Shown here: positions 5,280-13,555 of the stretch, piece by piece | How the letters are laid out: each line of letters opens with the position of its first letter | Position numbering within the stretch: the stretch's first letter is position 1 | DNA from: Propionibacteriaceae bacterium UBA7704 | GTDB lineage: Bacteria; Actinomycetota; Actinomycetes; Propionibacteriales; Propionibacteriaceae | Direction of reading: 5' to 3' | DNA: 17,257 bases | NCBI GenBank assembly: GCA_002482525.1 | Contig: DLGC01000014.1 | Coordinates: forward strand, 1 to 17,257 | Made by a program: the position numbers and the translations under genes | Notes under the pieces: model-generated | What the model was told of the DNA's origin: nothing | The model's input: only the letters and a program-made list of their open reading frames with translations | Databases searched by the model: none

Positions 5280-6506
5280 GTGATCAGCGCGCGCGCCGTG
5301 GGACGTCTTCTCGTGCTGTCGACGCCACCGGTGGTGGCAGCCTGTTATGTCGTTGGATCAACCTCACCGCACGGCTGGTGGCCGTGGGCGCCCACCGTGG
5401 CCGATTTCGAAGTCTATTGGCGCACCGGACAGTTGGTGTGGGCAGGCGGCGACTTCTATCACGCCGACGGCCTGCCGTGGATCTATCCGCCCTTCGCGGC
5501 GCTGCTGGCAGCCGGGCTGTCGGTACTGCCCTGGGGAGTGGCTACCTTCGCCTGGACGGTGATCGGCGTGGTCGCACTGTTGGCTGTGCTGCATCGACTC
5601 GGGGCTTCCGGCTGGGTTCTGAGTGCGCTGGCCACCGCGAGCGTGCTGTGGGTGACGCCGGTGCACCAAACCCTGCTCATGGGGCAGCTCGGGATCCTGC
5701 TGGTGGCTGCTGTGGTGCTGGATTCGCTGCCCGGGCCGCGTCTGCTGCGTCGACGTCTGCTGCCTGAGGGCTGGCTGACCGGCGTGGCGACCGCCATCAA
5801 GCTCACTCCGGCCGTGGTGGCGGTGTATCACTTCTTCGCCGGTAGGCGGCCGGTGGCCTGGCGGGCATTAGCTGCCTTTGTGGTGGCAACCGGATTGGGG
5901 TTCGCAGCCTTGTGGGGGCCATCGGTGTACTACTGGCTGCGGCTGGGTGCCGGTGATTCCGGTACCAACGACGGCATCATCTACGGCGACAACCAGTCGG
6001 TCCTGGCGCTGTGGGCGCGCCTGGTTCATGAATCCTCGATGGGTGGGCTGTGGCTGAGCCTGTTGGTCCTGGCGCTGGGCATGGTCGCCGCAGTCGGGAT
6101 GAATCGCAGTGGGCAGCCCCGGCTGGCGTTGACGCTGGCGGCGATCACGGGCTTGTTGGCCTCGCCCATCTCCTGGACTCACCATTACGTGTGGGTGGTC
6201 GTGCTCGCCGTCGTGATCTGGCAGGAGCGCACCTTGCCCAGCGCCTACCGGGCGCTGGCGATGGGCTACGCGCTCTGGATGGCCTGGGCGCCGTATCGCT
6301 CGTTGCCGATGGGGGGCAACCTGGAATTCCACTACGGCCTGTGGGAATGGCTGCTCGATGATGCGGGCATCGTCTGGGGAGTGGTGTTGCTGGCAGTGTC
6401 GGTACTGGTCTCGTGGGGACCTTGGGGACGTGGTCGGCGGTGGATGCAGCGCGAACTGGTGCGGATTCGTCTGCAGGATCGAGCCGGCGTCAGCGTTGAC
6501 GACTAA
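5280..6506 (+). CDS. GT87-family polyprenol-phosphate-mannose-dependent mannosyltransferase
   Basis: A polytopic membrane protein of 408 residues with about ten hydrophobic spans. DFEVYW (Asp42 with this start) lies in the first extracytoplasmic loop, where GT-C enzymes such as PimE have their catalytic aspartate. GGDFYHADGLPWIYPPFAALL and ATAIKLTPAVVAVYHFFAGRR are recognisable DUF2029/GT87 blocks. Members use polyprenyl-phosphate mannose to add alpha-1,2-mannose to phosphatidylinositol mannosides or related glycolipids and glycans outside the membrane. The basic C-tail is cytoplasmic. GTG 5280 follows AGGAGG (5271-5276) by only 3 nt; an in-frame GTG at 5247 has no ribosome site. It stands alone with no glycan genes beside it, so the acceptor is unknown. 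Confidence 0.8.
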   Translation: MISARAVGRLLVLSTPPVVAACYVVGSTSPHGWWPWAPTVADFEVYWRTGQLVWAGGDFYHADGLPWIYPPFAALLAAGLSVLPWGVATFAWTVIGVVALLAVLHRLGASGWVLSALATASVLWVTPVHQTLLMGQLGILLVAAVVLDSLPGPRLLRRRLLPEGWLTGVATAIKLTPAVVAVYHFFAGRRPVAWRALAAFVVATGLGFAALWGPSVYYWLRLGAGDSGTNDGIIYGDNQSVLALWARLVHESSMGGLWLSLLVLALGMVAAVGMNRSGQPRLALTLAAITGLLASPISWTHHYVWVVVLAVVIWQERTLPSAYRALAMGYALWMAWAPYRSLPMGGNLEFHYGLWEWLLDDAGIVWGVVLLAVSVLVSWGPWGRGRRWMQRELVRIRLQDRAGVSVDD

Positions 6507-6547
6507 GGACTCTTCACAGTCAGTGACCGCCGGAATAGGGAAGCGGC

Positions 6548-6575
6548 TAAGATAGTTGAGTCTAGCGAACTCAAC
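6548..6575 (+). promoter_or_regulatory. clpB promoter with HspR HAIR operator
   Basis: TAAGAT (6548-6553) is a good -10. Directly downstream lies GTTGAGT-N7-ACTCAAC (6555-6561 and 6569-6575), which matches the HAIR consensus CTTGAGT-N7-ACTCAAG except for the outermost base of each arm, a compensated pair. HspR bound here would cover the transcription start (about 6560) and block initiation until heat shock. The ribosome site AAGGAG (6597-6602) is a rather long 12 nt from the ATG. Confidence 0.88.
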
Positions 6576-6614
6576 TTTGCACGACACCTTCCTGACAAGG
6601 AGAAACGTACCTCG

Positions 6615-9191
6615 ATGGACACTGAGAAGCTCACCACTCGAAGTCGTGACGCCGTTTCGGCTGCGGTTCGCACGGCGCTCACCAAGGGCAACCCCGCCGC
6701 AGAGCCAGTGCACCTGCTGCACGCACTGCTGCTGGTGCCCGACAACACGATCGCGCCGCTGTTGGATGGCATCGGAGTGGACCCGGCGGTCGTCTCGGCA
6801 GCCGCGCAGGGTGCCATCACGAAGCTGCCCAGCGCGCAGGGATCCTCGGTGAGTCAGCCCCAACTCTCCGGTGCCTTGGCGCGAGTACTGGCCGACGCCG
6901 AGACTCGTGCCGCCCAACTCGGCGACGCCTACGTGGCGACCGAGCATCTGTTGATCGCGCTCAGCGCGGTCGCCAGCGATGCCAAGACCATCCTTGACGA
7001 TCTGGGTGCGGCCACCGACAAGATCGTGGCGGCCTTCGCCGAGACCCGGGGCGACAAGCGCGTCACCTCCGCTGAGGACGAGGGCAGCGAATCCGCCCTC
7101 GACAAATACTCCGTCGATCTCACCGCGAAGGCCCGCGAGGGCAAACTCGATCCGGTGATCGGGCGTGATTCCGAGATTCGACGGGTCGTGCAGGTGCTGG
7201 CCCGCCGCACCAAGAACAACCCGGTACTGATCGGCGAACCCGGGGTCGGCAAGACCGCCGTCGTTGAAGGCTTGGCCCAGCGCGTGATCGCCGGCGACGT
7301 GCCGGATTCGTTGAAGGGGCGCCGCGTGGTCAGCCTGGACCTGGCGTCCATGGTGGCCGGGGCGAAGTACCGCGGCGAGTTCGAGGAACGCTTGAAGGCC
7401 GTGCTCAACGAGATTCGCGACGCCGAAGGCCAGGTCATTACCTTCATCGACGAGTTGCACACCGTGGTGGGTGCCGGGGCGTCCGGAGACTCTTCGATGG
7501 ATGCGGGCAACATGCTCAAGCCGATGCTGGCGCGCGGCGAGTTGCGCATGATCGGCGCCACCACCTTGGACGAGTACCGCGAGCGCATCGAGAAGGACCC
7601 CGCCTTGGAGCGTCGGTTCCAGCAGGTCTTCGTCGGCGAGCCCAGCGTGGAGGACACTGTCGCGATCCTGCGCGGACTGCGCGAACGCTACGAGGCGCAC
7701 CACAAGGTGCGCATCACCGACGCGGCCTTGGTCGCCGCGGCTTCGCTGTCGGGGCGCTACATCACGTCCCGGCAGCTGCCCGACAAGGCCATCGACCTGA
7801 TTGACGAGGCAGCGTCCCGGTTGCGCATGGAGATCGACTCCTCACCGGAGGAGATCGACATGCTGCGCCGTGACATCGACAAGATGACGATGCAGGCGTT
7901 CGCCCTGGAGAAAGAGGAGGACGCCGCATCCAAGGATCGCTTCGCCCGCTTGAGCGCCGAACTCGCTGACGCCAAGGAAGAACTGCGTGCCCTGGAAGCC
8001 CGGTGGGAGGCTGAGAAGTCCGGCCTGAACCGTGTCGGTGAGATCAAGGAGCGGATCGACGCCCTGCGCATCGACGCCGAGCGGGCGCAGCGCGAGGGTG
8101 ATCTGACCAAGGCCTCCGAGATCCTGTACGGCGAGATTCCGCAGTTGGAGGCAGAGCAGGAACGTGCCACGGCCGCCGAGCAGGCCACCACGCCGATGGT
8201 GAGCGAGGAGGTCTCGGCCGCCGATATCGCCGAAGTGGTCTCGGCCTGGACCGGGATTCCGGTCGGCAAGATGCTGCAGGGTGAGTCGGAGAAACTGCTG
8301 ACGATGGAGGACCGGCTCGGCGAGCGGCTCATCGGGCAGCGCAAGGCCGTGGTGGCGGTTGCCGATGCGGTGCGCCGTTCGCGGGCAGGGATCTCCGATC
8401 CGAACCGGCCGACCGGATCGTTCCTGTTCCTCGGCCCGACCGGCGTCGGCAAGACCGAGTTGGCCAAGTCGCTGGCCGAATTCCTCTTCGACGACGAGCA
8501 CGCCATGGTGCGCATCGACATGAGCGAATACGGCGAGAAGCACACCGTCTCTCGCTTGGTCGGAGCCCCGCCTGGCTACATCGGCTACGAGGAAGGCGGC
8601 CAGCTGACCGAAGCGGTGCGTCGCCGCCCGTACTCGGTGGTGCTGCTCGATGAGGTCGAGAAGGCGCACTCCGATGTGTTCAACATCTTGCTGCAGGTGT
8701 TGGACGACGGTCGTCTGACCGACGGCCAGGGACGCACCGTCGACTTCCGCAATGTCATCCTGATCATGACCAGCAATCTGGGGTCGCAGTACCTGGCCGA
8801 CCAGAGTCTGAATGCCGACACCAAGCAGCAGGCCGTGATGGGTGTGGTGCGTCAGGCGTTCAAGCCGGAGTTTTTGAACCGGCTGGACGAGATCGTGCTG
8901 TTCGATCCGTTGAGTGCCGAGGATCTGGAGCGCATCGTCGATATCCAGTTGGGCTGGTTGACCAAGCGCTTGGCCGAGCGCCGGATCACCATCGAGGTGA
9001 CGAAGGCGGCAAAGGACTGGCTGGCCCAGACCGGCTTCGATCCGGTGTACGGCGCGCGTCCACTGAAGCGTCTGGTGCAGACCACCATCGAGGATGCGCT
9101 GGCTCGCAAGCTGCTGGCCGGCGAGATCACCGATGGTGACAGCGTCCGCTTCGACGTGAATCCCGACGGCAGCGGACTGATGCTCGTCTGA
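6615..9191 (+). CDS. clpB: ATP-dependent disaggregase ClpB
   Basis: A protein of 858 residues, normal for ClpB. Layout: Clp N-domain (about 1-145, two repeats), first AAA+ module with Walker A GEPGVGKT (207-214) and Walker B with Asp279-Glu280, a middle coiled-coil domain of about 120 residues rich in Glu/Lys/Ala (about 405-525) that marks ClpB rather than ClpC or ClpA, second AAA+ module with Walker A GPTGVGKT (607-614) and Walker B LLDE (Asp679-Glu680), and the C-terminal small domain with YGARPLKR. It threads aggregated proteins through a hexameric pore and works with DnaK-DnaJ-GrpE. The HAIR box upstream indicates HspR control, as in Streptomyces and mycobacteria. It appears monocistronic with a strong hairpin after the stop. 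Confidence 0.97.
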   Translation: MDTEKLTTRSRDAVSAAVRTALTKGNPAAEPVHLLHALLLVPDNTIAPLLDGIGVDPAVVSAAAQGAITKLPSAQGSSVSQPQLSGALARVLADAETRAAQLGDAYVATEHLLIALSAVASDAKTILDDLGAATDKIVAAFAETRGDKRVTSAEDEGSESALDKYSVDLTAKAREGKLDPVIGRDSEIRRVVQVLARRTKNNPVLIGEPGVGKTAVVEGLAQRVIAGDVPDSLKGRRVVSLDLASMVAGAKYRGEFEERLKAVLNEIRDAEGQVITFIDELHTVVGAGASGDSSMDAGNMLKPMLARGELRMIGATTLDEYRERIEKDPALERRFQQVFVGEPSVEDTVAILRGLRERYEAHHKVRITDAALVAAASLSGRYITSRQLPDKAIDLIDEAASRLRMEIDSSPEEIDMLRRDIDKMTMQAFALEKEEDAASKDRFARLSAELADAKEELRALEARWEAEKSGLNRVGEIKERIDALRIDAERAQREGDLTKASEILYGEIPQLEAEQERATAAEQATTPMVSEEVSAADIAEVVSAWTGIPVGKMLQGESEKLLTMEDRLGERLIGQRKAVVAVADAVRRSRAGISDPNRPTGSFLFLGPTGVGKTELAKSLAEFLFDDEHAMVRIDMSEYGEKHTVSRLVGAPPGYIGYEEGGQLTEAVRRRPYSVVLLDEVEKAHSDVFNILLQVLDDGRLTDGQGRTVDFRNVILIMTSNLGSQYLADQSLNADTKQQAVMGVVRQAFKPEFLNRLDEIVLFDPLSAEDLERIVDIQLGWLTKRLAERRITIEVTKAAKDWLAQTGFDPVYGARPLKRLVQTTIEDALARKLLAGEITDGDSVRFDVNPDGSGLMLV

Positions 9192-9202
9192 GCGAACTCG
9201 AC

Positions 9203-9232
9203 GCGTTCGGCAGGTCTTCACCTGCCGGACGC
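9203..9232 (+). terminator. Hairpin terminator after clpB
   Basis: A 13-bp stem GCGTTCGGCAGGT / ACCTGCCGGACGC (9203-9215 with 9220-9232, one G-U pair) closes on a CTTC loop, 11 nt after the clpB stop. No U-run follows, as is common for terminators in high-GC Gram-positives. Confidence 0.75.
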
Positions 9233-9317
9233 CGGTTCGTCGCTCAGTGATGGGCGTCGCTTCATCGACTCCCGGTTCGATGCGCACAACGGATTGCCCC
9301 CTGACGAGGAGAACCCA

Positions 9318-11534
9318 GTGCGCCACCTTCGACGAATCGCCGGCCTGGCTGCCGCCTTCGCCCTGGTCGGAGGTGGGCTGTCGATCACGGCGGCCGCGCC
9401 CGCCCAGGCGAAGGCTCCTGCCTACACCGACGCCATCACGCTGACCAAGATTGCCGGTTATAGCACCGGCGCGACGCCCAACCCCGACGGCGGCATCGCC
9501 GAGATCGTGCAGTACAACTCCGACAATCACAGCTTCTACGTGGTCAACGGCTCCACCTCGCCGGCCTCGCTCGAAATCGTCAAGCTCCCATCGTCGGGTT
9601 ACGGCTCGACGCCGCTGGCCCTGACGAAATCGGCGAGTGTGAATATCGAATCGCTGCTTGCGGCCAAGGTGCCCGGTTTCAGCTACGGCGACCTCACCTC
9701 GGTGGCGATCGACACCGTCAAGAATCGGGTCTACGCCGCGATCCAGGAAGCCGCCTTCGACAAGCCGGGCTTGATCGTGGTGCTCGACTACGACGGCGGC
9801 TACATCACGTCCTACACTGCCGGCGTCCAGCCGGACATGGTGACGGTGGCTTCCGGTGGGCGCTATGTCATCAGCGCCGATGAAGGCGAACCCCGTGACG
9901 GCACGGTGGCCAACGACCCGGCCGGCACGGTGACGGTGATCGACACCACGACGAACAAGGTCACTCATGTCGGGTTCGCCGATACCTCCAAGATCGACGA
10001 CCTGGCGCACATTCGGGGGGTGGAGCGGGATCCGTCGACCAATCTGATGCTGCCGCGCACCAAGGCTGCGGCAGTCACCGACTTCGAGCCGGAATACGTG
10101 ACCGTGCAGGGTAGTCGGGCCTATGTGACGCTGCAGGAGAACAATGCGGTGGCCACCGTGGATCTGCCCAGCGCATCGCTGGTTTCGGTCGCCGGCTTGG
10201 GTGCCAAGGATGTTCGTACCGCTGGAAACGAGGCCGATCTGCTGCGCGACGGGAAGATCGACATCGACGGCTACGCGGCCAAGATGCTGTATATGCCTGA
10301 CGGCATCGCCAGTTACGCCACCGGCGGCAAGACCTACCTGCTGACGGCCAATGAAGGCGATGTTGCGGAGTACATCGACAACAGCATTCCGGTGAACGAG
10401 ATCGCTCCCTACCTGAGCGACCCGACGGCGAAGAGCTTCTGGGAGGGCATCACCAGCAACCCCGGTGATGTCGCCGCCGATATGGGCGACCTCAGCGTGC
10501 CCTACTTCTACGGCGCTCGGTCCTTCTCGGTGTGGAACGCCGACGGCAGCCAGGTCTTCGACTCCGGAAGTGACATCGAGAAGATCACCGCCGAACGACT
10601 GCCGGACCACTTCAACATCTCCAACGACAAGTACAAGACCTCCGACTTCGACAAGCGCAGCGGCAAGAAGGGGCCGGAGCCGGAGAACGTTGAGGTCGGT
10701 ACGGTCGGCGACAAGACCTTCGCCTTCGTCGGCCTGGAGCGCATCGGCGGCGTGATGACCTACGACATCACCGACCCGACCAAGCCCACTTTCGCCAACT
10801 ACATCAACACCCGGGAGTTCACCAGCGATCTGGGCGGCGACAACAGTCCCGAGGGTCTGGATTTCGTCCCGGCGCAGCAAAGCCCCACCGGCAAGGCGCT
10901 GTTGTTGGCCAGTTTCGAGGTCGGCGGCACGGTCGCGGCCTACGAGGTCGGCTCCGATCCGCGGACGAGTTCATCGGTCTCGGTGACCTCGGCCCGGTCG
11001 AGCTACGGCCATGCCGCCCGGGTCACGGTGACCGCTACTTCTGGCGGCATGAGCGCCACCGGGAAGGTGGGCATTGTGGTGGACGGACGCGCCGTGACGA
11101 CCGCCACTCTGGTGGCCGGGCGAGCCACCGTGAGCCTGCCCAAGAAGCTGTCAGCGGGACGGCACACCGTTGAGGCTCGCTACGCCGGCACGCAGTTCAG
11201 CGTCCCGGCGACGGCCACGGGTTCAGTGGTGGTCGCCAAGGCCAAGACCCGCACCTCGCTGACGCTCAACTGGAGCATCGTCAAGAAGTCGAACACTGCG
11301 AAGGCGACGGCGCGGGTGAACGTGTTGGGCCTGTCGGAGAAGGCAACCGGCAAGGTTTCGTTCTTCCGCAATGGCACCCCCGTCGCCACCGCTCGGCTCA
11401 AGAACGGCAAGGTGGTCGGCGTGCGGATCCCGGTCGGGACGCATCGCGGAGTCGTCACGATCCGGGCGCGGTACCAGGGTTCGAAGAACCTGGCGGCGAC
11501 CACGTCTCGCGCGGTGCGACTGCGGGTGGTCTGA
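9318..11534 (+). CDS. Secreted choice-of-anchor I family beta-propeller protein with C-terminal Ig-like repeats
   Basis: A protein of 738 residues. It has a Sec signal peptide (basic MRHLRR, hydrophobic core, cleavage after AQA31). Residues about 40-545 match the 'choice-of-anchor I' propeller family, with signature stretches QPDMVTVASGGRYVISADEGEP, YMPDGIASY with TANEGDVAEY, YGARSFSVWNADGSQVFDSG and KKGPEPENVEVG plus FVGLERIGGVMTYDITDP. The tail holds two bacterial Ig-like repeats (about 549-640 and 642-738). There is no LPXTG, lipobox or C-terminal hydrophobic span, so it should be released or held non-covalently by the Ig modules. The biochemical role of the family is not established, though members often occur near phosphatase-type proteins. 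GTG 9318 has GAGGAG (9306-9311) 6 nt upstream; the open frame extends 24 bases further without a ribosome site. Confidence 0.85.
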   Translation: MRHLRRIAGLAAAFALVGGGLSITAAAPAQAKAPAYTDAITLTKIAGYSTGATPNPDGGIAEIVQYNSDNHSFYVVNGSTSPASLEIVKLPSSGYGSTPLALTKSASVNIESLLAAKVPGFSYGDLTSVAIDTVKNRVYAAIQEAAFDKPGLIVVLDYDGGYITSYTAGVQPDMVTVASGGRYVISADEGEPRDGTVANDPAGTVTVIDTTTNKVTHVGFADTSKIDDLAHIRGVERDPSTNLMLPRTKAAAVTDFEPEYVTVQGSRAYVTLQENNAVATVDLPSASLVSVAGLGAKDVRTAGNEADLLRDGKIDIDGYAAKMLYMPDGIASYATGGKTYLLTANEGDVAEYIDNSIPVNEIAPYLSDPTAKSFWEGITSNPGDVAADMGDLSVPYFYGARSFSVWNADGSQVFDSGSDIEKITAERLPDHFNISNDKYKTSDFDKRSGKKGPEPENVEVGTVGDKTFAFVGLERIGGVMTYDITDPTKPTFANYINTREFTSDLGGDNSPEGLDFVPAQQSPTGKALLLASFEVGGTVAAYEVGSDPRTSSSVSVTSARSSYGHAARVTVTATSGGMSATGKVGIVVDGRAVTTATLVAGRATVSLPKKLSAGRHTVEARYAGTQFSVPATATGSVVVAKAKTRTSLTLNWSIVKKSNTAKATARVNVLGLSEKATGKVSFFRNGTPVATARLKNGKVVGVRIPVGTHRGVVTIRARYQGSKNLAATTSRAVRLRVV

Positions 11535-11571
11535 TCTCGGCTCCAGGATCAGGCCGCTTGGTCACTTCCTC

Positions 11572-11619
11572 AGGCCCCACGAGGGTCCCGCCGTTTCGGT
11601 GGGGCGCCTCGTGGGGCCT
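11572..11619. terminator. Strong hairpin terminator after the propeller gene
   Basis: GGCCCCACGAGG (11573-11584) pairs with CCTCGTGGGGCC (11607-11618), and the stem continues inward with one bulged G to a TTT loop near 11594-11596, giving over 20 bp. It lies 38 nt after the stop and about 120 nt before the next gene. No U-tract is present. By symmetry it could insulate both sides. Confidence 0.8.
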
Positions 11620-11684
11620 TCGCCATCTCTGTGGGCCTCGGTAGTCGGATAGGGCGGCGCCGACACGCGAAGGGTGAGCGCAAT

Positions 11685-11736
11685 TTGCTTCCCAGCATTC
11701 CTACCGCTGTAATAGGACATGTCGGCAATAAAGGAG
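11685..11736 (+). promoter_or_regulatory. Promoter/operator region of the sulfonate importer operon
   Basis: TTGCTT (11685-11690) and TAATAG (11710-11715) are possible -35/-10 elements, though 19 bp apart. The inverted repeat TCCTA-N9-TAGGA (11699-11717) overlaps the -10 and is a candidate operator for the Rrf2 regulator at the end of this operon. The ribosome site AAGGAG is at 11731-11736, 5 nt before the GTG start. Confidence 0.4.
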
Positions 11737-11741
11737 TGGGC

Positions 11742-12794
11742 GTGAGCAACAAGTACTTTCGGATGATGGCCGCCGCGGTTGCGTCGGTGATGGTGGCCAC
11801 CGTGGGCCTGACTGGATGCACTGGGGGAGGCCAGTCAGGCCCAGGGGCCGCGACCACGGTGAAACTGGGCTACTTCCCGAACCTGACCCATGCGCCAGCG
11901 CTGGTCGGGGTGGCCAAGGGCTACTTCACCCAACAACTCGGTGATTCGGCCTCGCTGGAGACCGTCACCTTCAATGCCGGTCCGGCGGCCATTGAGGCCC
12001 TCAACGCGGGCTCGGTGGACATTGCCTTCGTCGGGCCCAACCCCACTATTACCGGCTACGCCCAATCCAAGGGCCAGGCACTGCGGGTGATCGCCGGCGC
12101 GGCCGCCAACGGTGCCTCCCTGGTGGTCTCCAAGGACATCACCTCGCCCGATCAGCTGGTCGGAAAGAAGCTCGCCAGCCCGCAACTGGGCAACACCCAG
12201 GATGTCGCACTGCGCTATTGGTTGAAGGACCAAGGTCTTAGTGCAGACACCGAGGGCGGCGGCCAGGTGAGCATCCTGCCGCAGTCCAATGCCACCGCCC
12301 TGCAGGCCTTCTCCACCGGTGAGATCGATGGCGCGTGGGTGCCCGAGCCCTGGGCGTCCCGATTGGTGCTCGAAGGTGGCGGCCACGTCCTGGTCGACGA
12401 GGCCAACCTGTGGCCCAACAAGCAGTTCGTGGTGACCAACGTGATCGTGCGCACCCAGTTCCTGGCCGAGCACCCCGATCTGGTCAAGGACGTGCTGGCC
12501 GGACTGCTGGACTCCCTGGACTACATCCAGGCCAACCCTGAGGACGCCAAGACGGTCGTCAACTCCTCCATCAAGGACCTCACCGGTAGCGAGATGAGCA
12601 CCACAGTCATGGATAGCGCCTGGCAGAACGTGACCTTCACCTACGATCCGCTGGCCAGCACGCTGCGCACGGGTGCCGACCACGCGGTGGCCGTCGGTCT
12701 GCTGGAGAAGCCGGACCTGGCCGGGTTGTACTCACTGGACACCCTCAACTCGCTGCTGACCGAACGCGGCAAGACTGCGGTGAGTGACCAATGA
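11742..12794 (+). CDS. ssuA: Sulfonate-type ABC transporter substrate-binding lipoprotein (SsuA/NMT1 family)
   Basis: A protein of 350 residues with a lipoprotein signal (MSNKYFRMM, hydrophobic core, lipobox LTGC, Cys26). The mature protein is a periplasmic-binding type II fold: KLGYFPNLTHAPALVGVAKG at the start, FNAGPAAIEALNAGSVDIAFVGP for the first substrate lobe, SPQLGNTQDVALRYWL, and IDGAWVPEPWASRL. The GNTQDVALR stretch is typical of aliphatic-sulfonate receptors rather than nitrate (NrtA) or thiamine-precursor ones. GTG 11742 follows AAGGAG by 5 nt; the longer upstream frame would bury the signal peptide. It is the first gene of a tight three-gene importer with an Rrf2 regulator, and sulfur genes lie further right. 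The exact substrate (alkanesulfonate, taurine, sulfate ester) is open. Confidence 0.85.
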   Translation: MSNKYFRMMAAAVASVMVATVGLTGCTGGGQSGPGAATTVKLGYFPNLTHAPALVGVAKGYFTQQLGDSASLETVTFNAGPAAIEALNAGSVDIAFVGPNPTITGYAQSKGQALRVIAGAAANGASLVVSKDITSPDQLVGKKLASPQLGNTQDVALRYWLKDQGLSADTEGGGQVSILPQSNATALQAFSTGEIDGAWVPEPWASRLVLEGGGHVLVDEANLWPNKQFVVTNVIVRTQFLAEHPDLVKDVLAGLLDSLDYIQANPEDAKTVVNSSIKDLTGSEMSTTVMDSAWQNVTFTYDPLASTLRTGADHAVAVGLLEKPDLAGLYSLDTLNSLLTERGKTAVSDQ

Positions 12795-13555
12795 GCCAGC
12801 CGTCCCTGACGGTCACCGGCGTCACCAAGTCGTTCACCGACACCGCACGCCCGGTCACCGCACTCACCGAGGTGAATCTGGAGGTCGCCGACGGAGAGTT
12901 CGTGTGTCTGCTGGGCCGATCCGGGTGTGGCAAGAGCACGCTGCTATCGATGATTGCAGGCCTGGCCAGGCCCAGTTCGGGACGCATCGACACCCACGGA
13001 AACCGCGTCGGCATGATGTTCCAGGACGCCAACCTGTTCCCCTGGCTGACCGTGCGCGGCAACATCGAGTTGGCGCTGCGCCTTTCGGGGGTGCCCAAGG
13101 CGAGTTGGCCGGCTCGCGTCGCAGAACTGTTGGAGATGGTTCAGCTTCCGCAGGCCGCAGATCAACGCCCGCACCAACTCTCTGGCGGAATGCGGCAGCG
13201 GGTCGCCTTGGCGCGCGCGCTGGCTCAGGACTGTCGCATCCTGCTCATGGACGAACCCTTCGCCGCCTTGGATGCCCTCACCCGCGATGCGCTGCACGAC
13301 GAGGTCGAGCGGGTGTGGGCCGAGCGGGGCATCACAGTGATCTTCGTCACCCACAATGTGCGTGAGGCTGCCCGGCTCAGCGACCGGGTGGTGGTGATGA
13401 GCCCGTCGCCGGGCCGCATCGTCGACCAGGTGGAGATCGATCTGCCGCGACCTCGTCGTATGGAGGATGCCGCGGTCGCCGAACAGTCCGGGCGGTTGCG
13501 TGAACTGATGGATCGCCACGACCAGGTGCACACAGCGCAGGTGTTGGCCTCATGA
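12791..13555 (+). CDS. ssuB: Sulfonate-type ABC transporter ATP-binding protein
   Basis: A protein of 254 residues comprising a single ABC domain: Walker A GRSGCGKST (42-50), Q-loop FQDANLFPWLTV, signature LSGGMRQR, Walker B ILLMDEP with FAALDALTR after it, and switch motif FVTHN. The combination FPWLTV, GMRQR and DEPFAALDALTR is typical of the nitrate/sulfonate/taurine (NitT/TauT) ATPases. Its ATG overlaps the ssuA stop (ATGA), and its own stop overlaps the permease start the same way, so the three genes are translationally coupled. It powers the SsuA/SsuC importer from the cytoplasmic face. Confidence 0.9.
   Translation: MSQPSLTVTGVTKSFTDTARPVTALTEVNLEVADGEFVCLLGRSGCGKSTLLSMIAGLARPSSGRIDTHGNRVGMMFQDANLFPWLTVRGNIELALRLSGVPKASWPARVAELLEMVQLPQAADQRPHQLSGGMRQRVALARALAQDCRILLMDEPFAALDALTRDALHDEVERVWAERGITVIFVTHNVREAARLSDRVVVMSPSPGRIVDQVEIDLPRPRRMEDAAVAEQSGRLRELMDRHDQVHTAQVLAS

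Noticed and set aside
5868..7703. 611-codon minus-strand open frame across the GT87/clpB junction
   Set aside because: Antisense to two clear genes and to the HAIR promoter, with low-complexity composition typical of shadow frames.
7842..10880. Very long minus-strand open frame (about 1000 codons) opposite clpB and the propeller gene
   Set aside because: It is a GC-rich shadow: the translation is Arg/Gly/His/Gln-rich with no domain, and it spans two real genes and a terminator on the plus strand.
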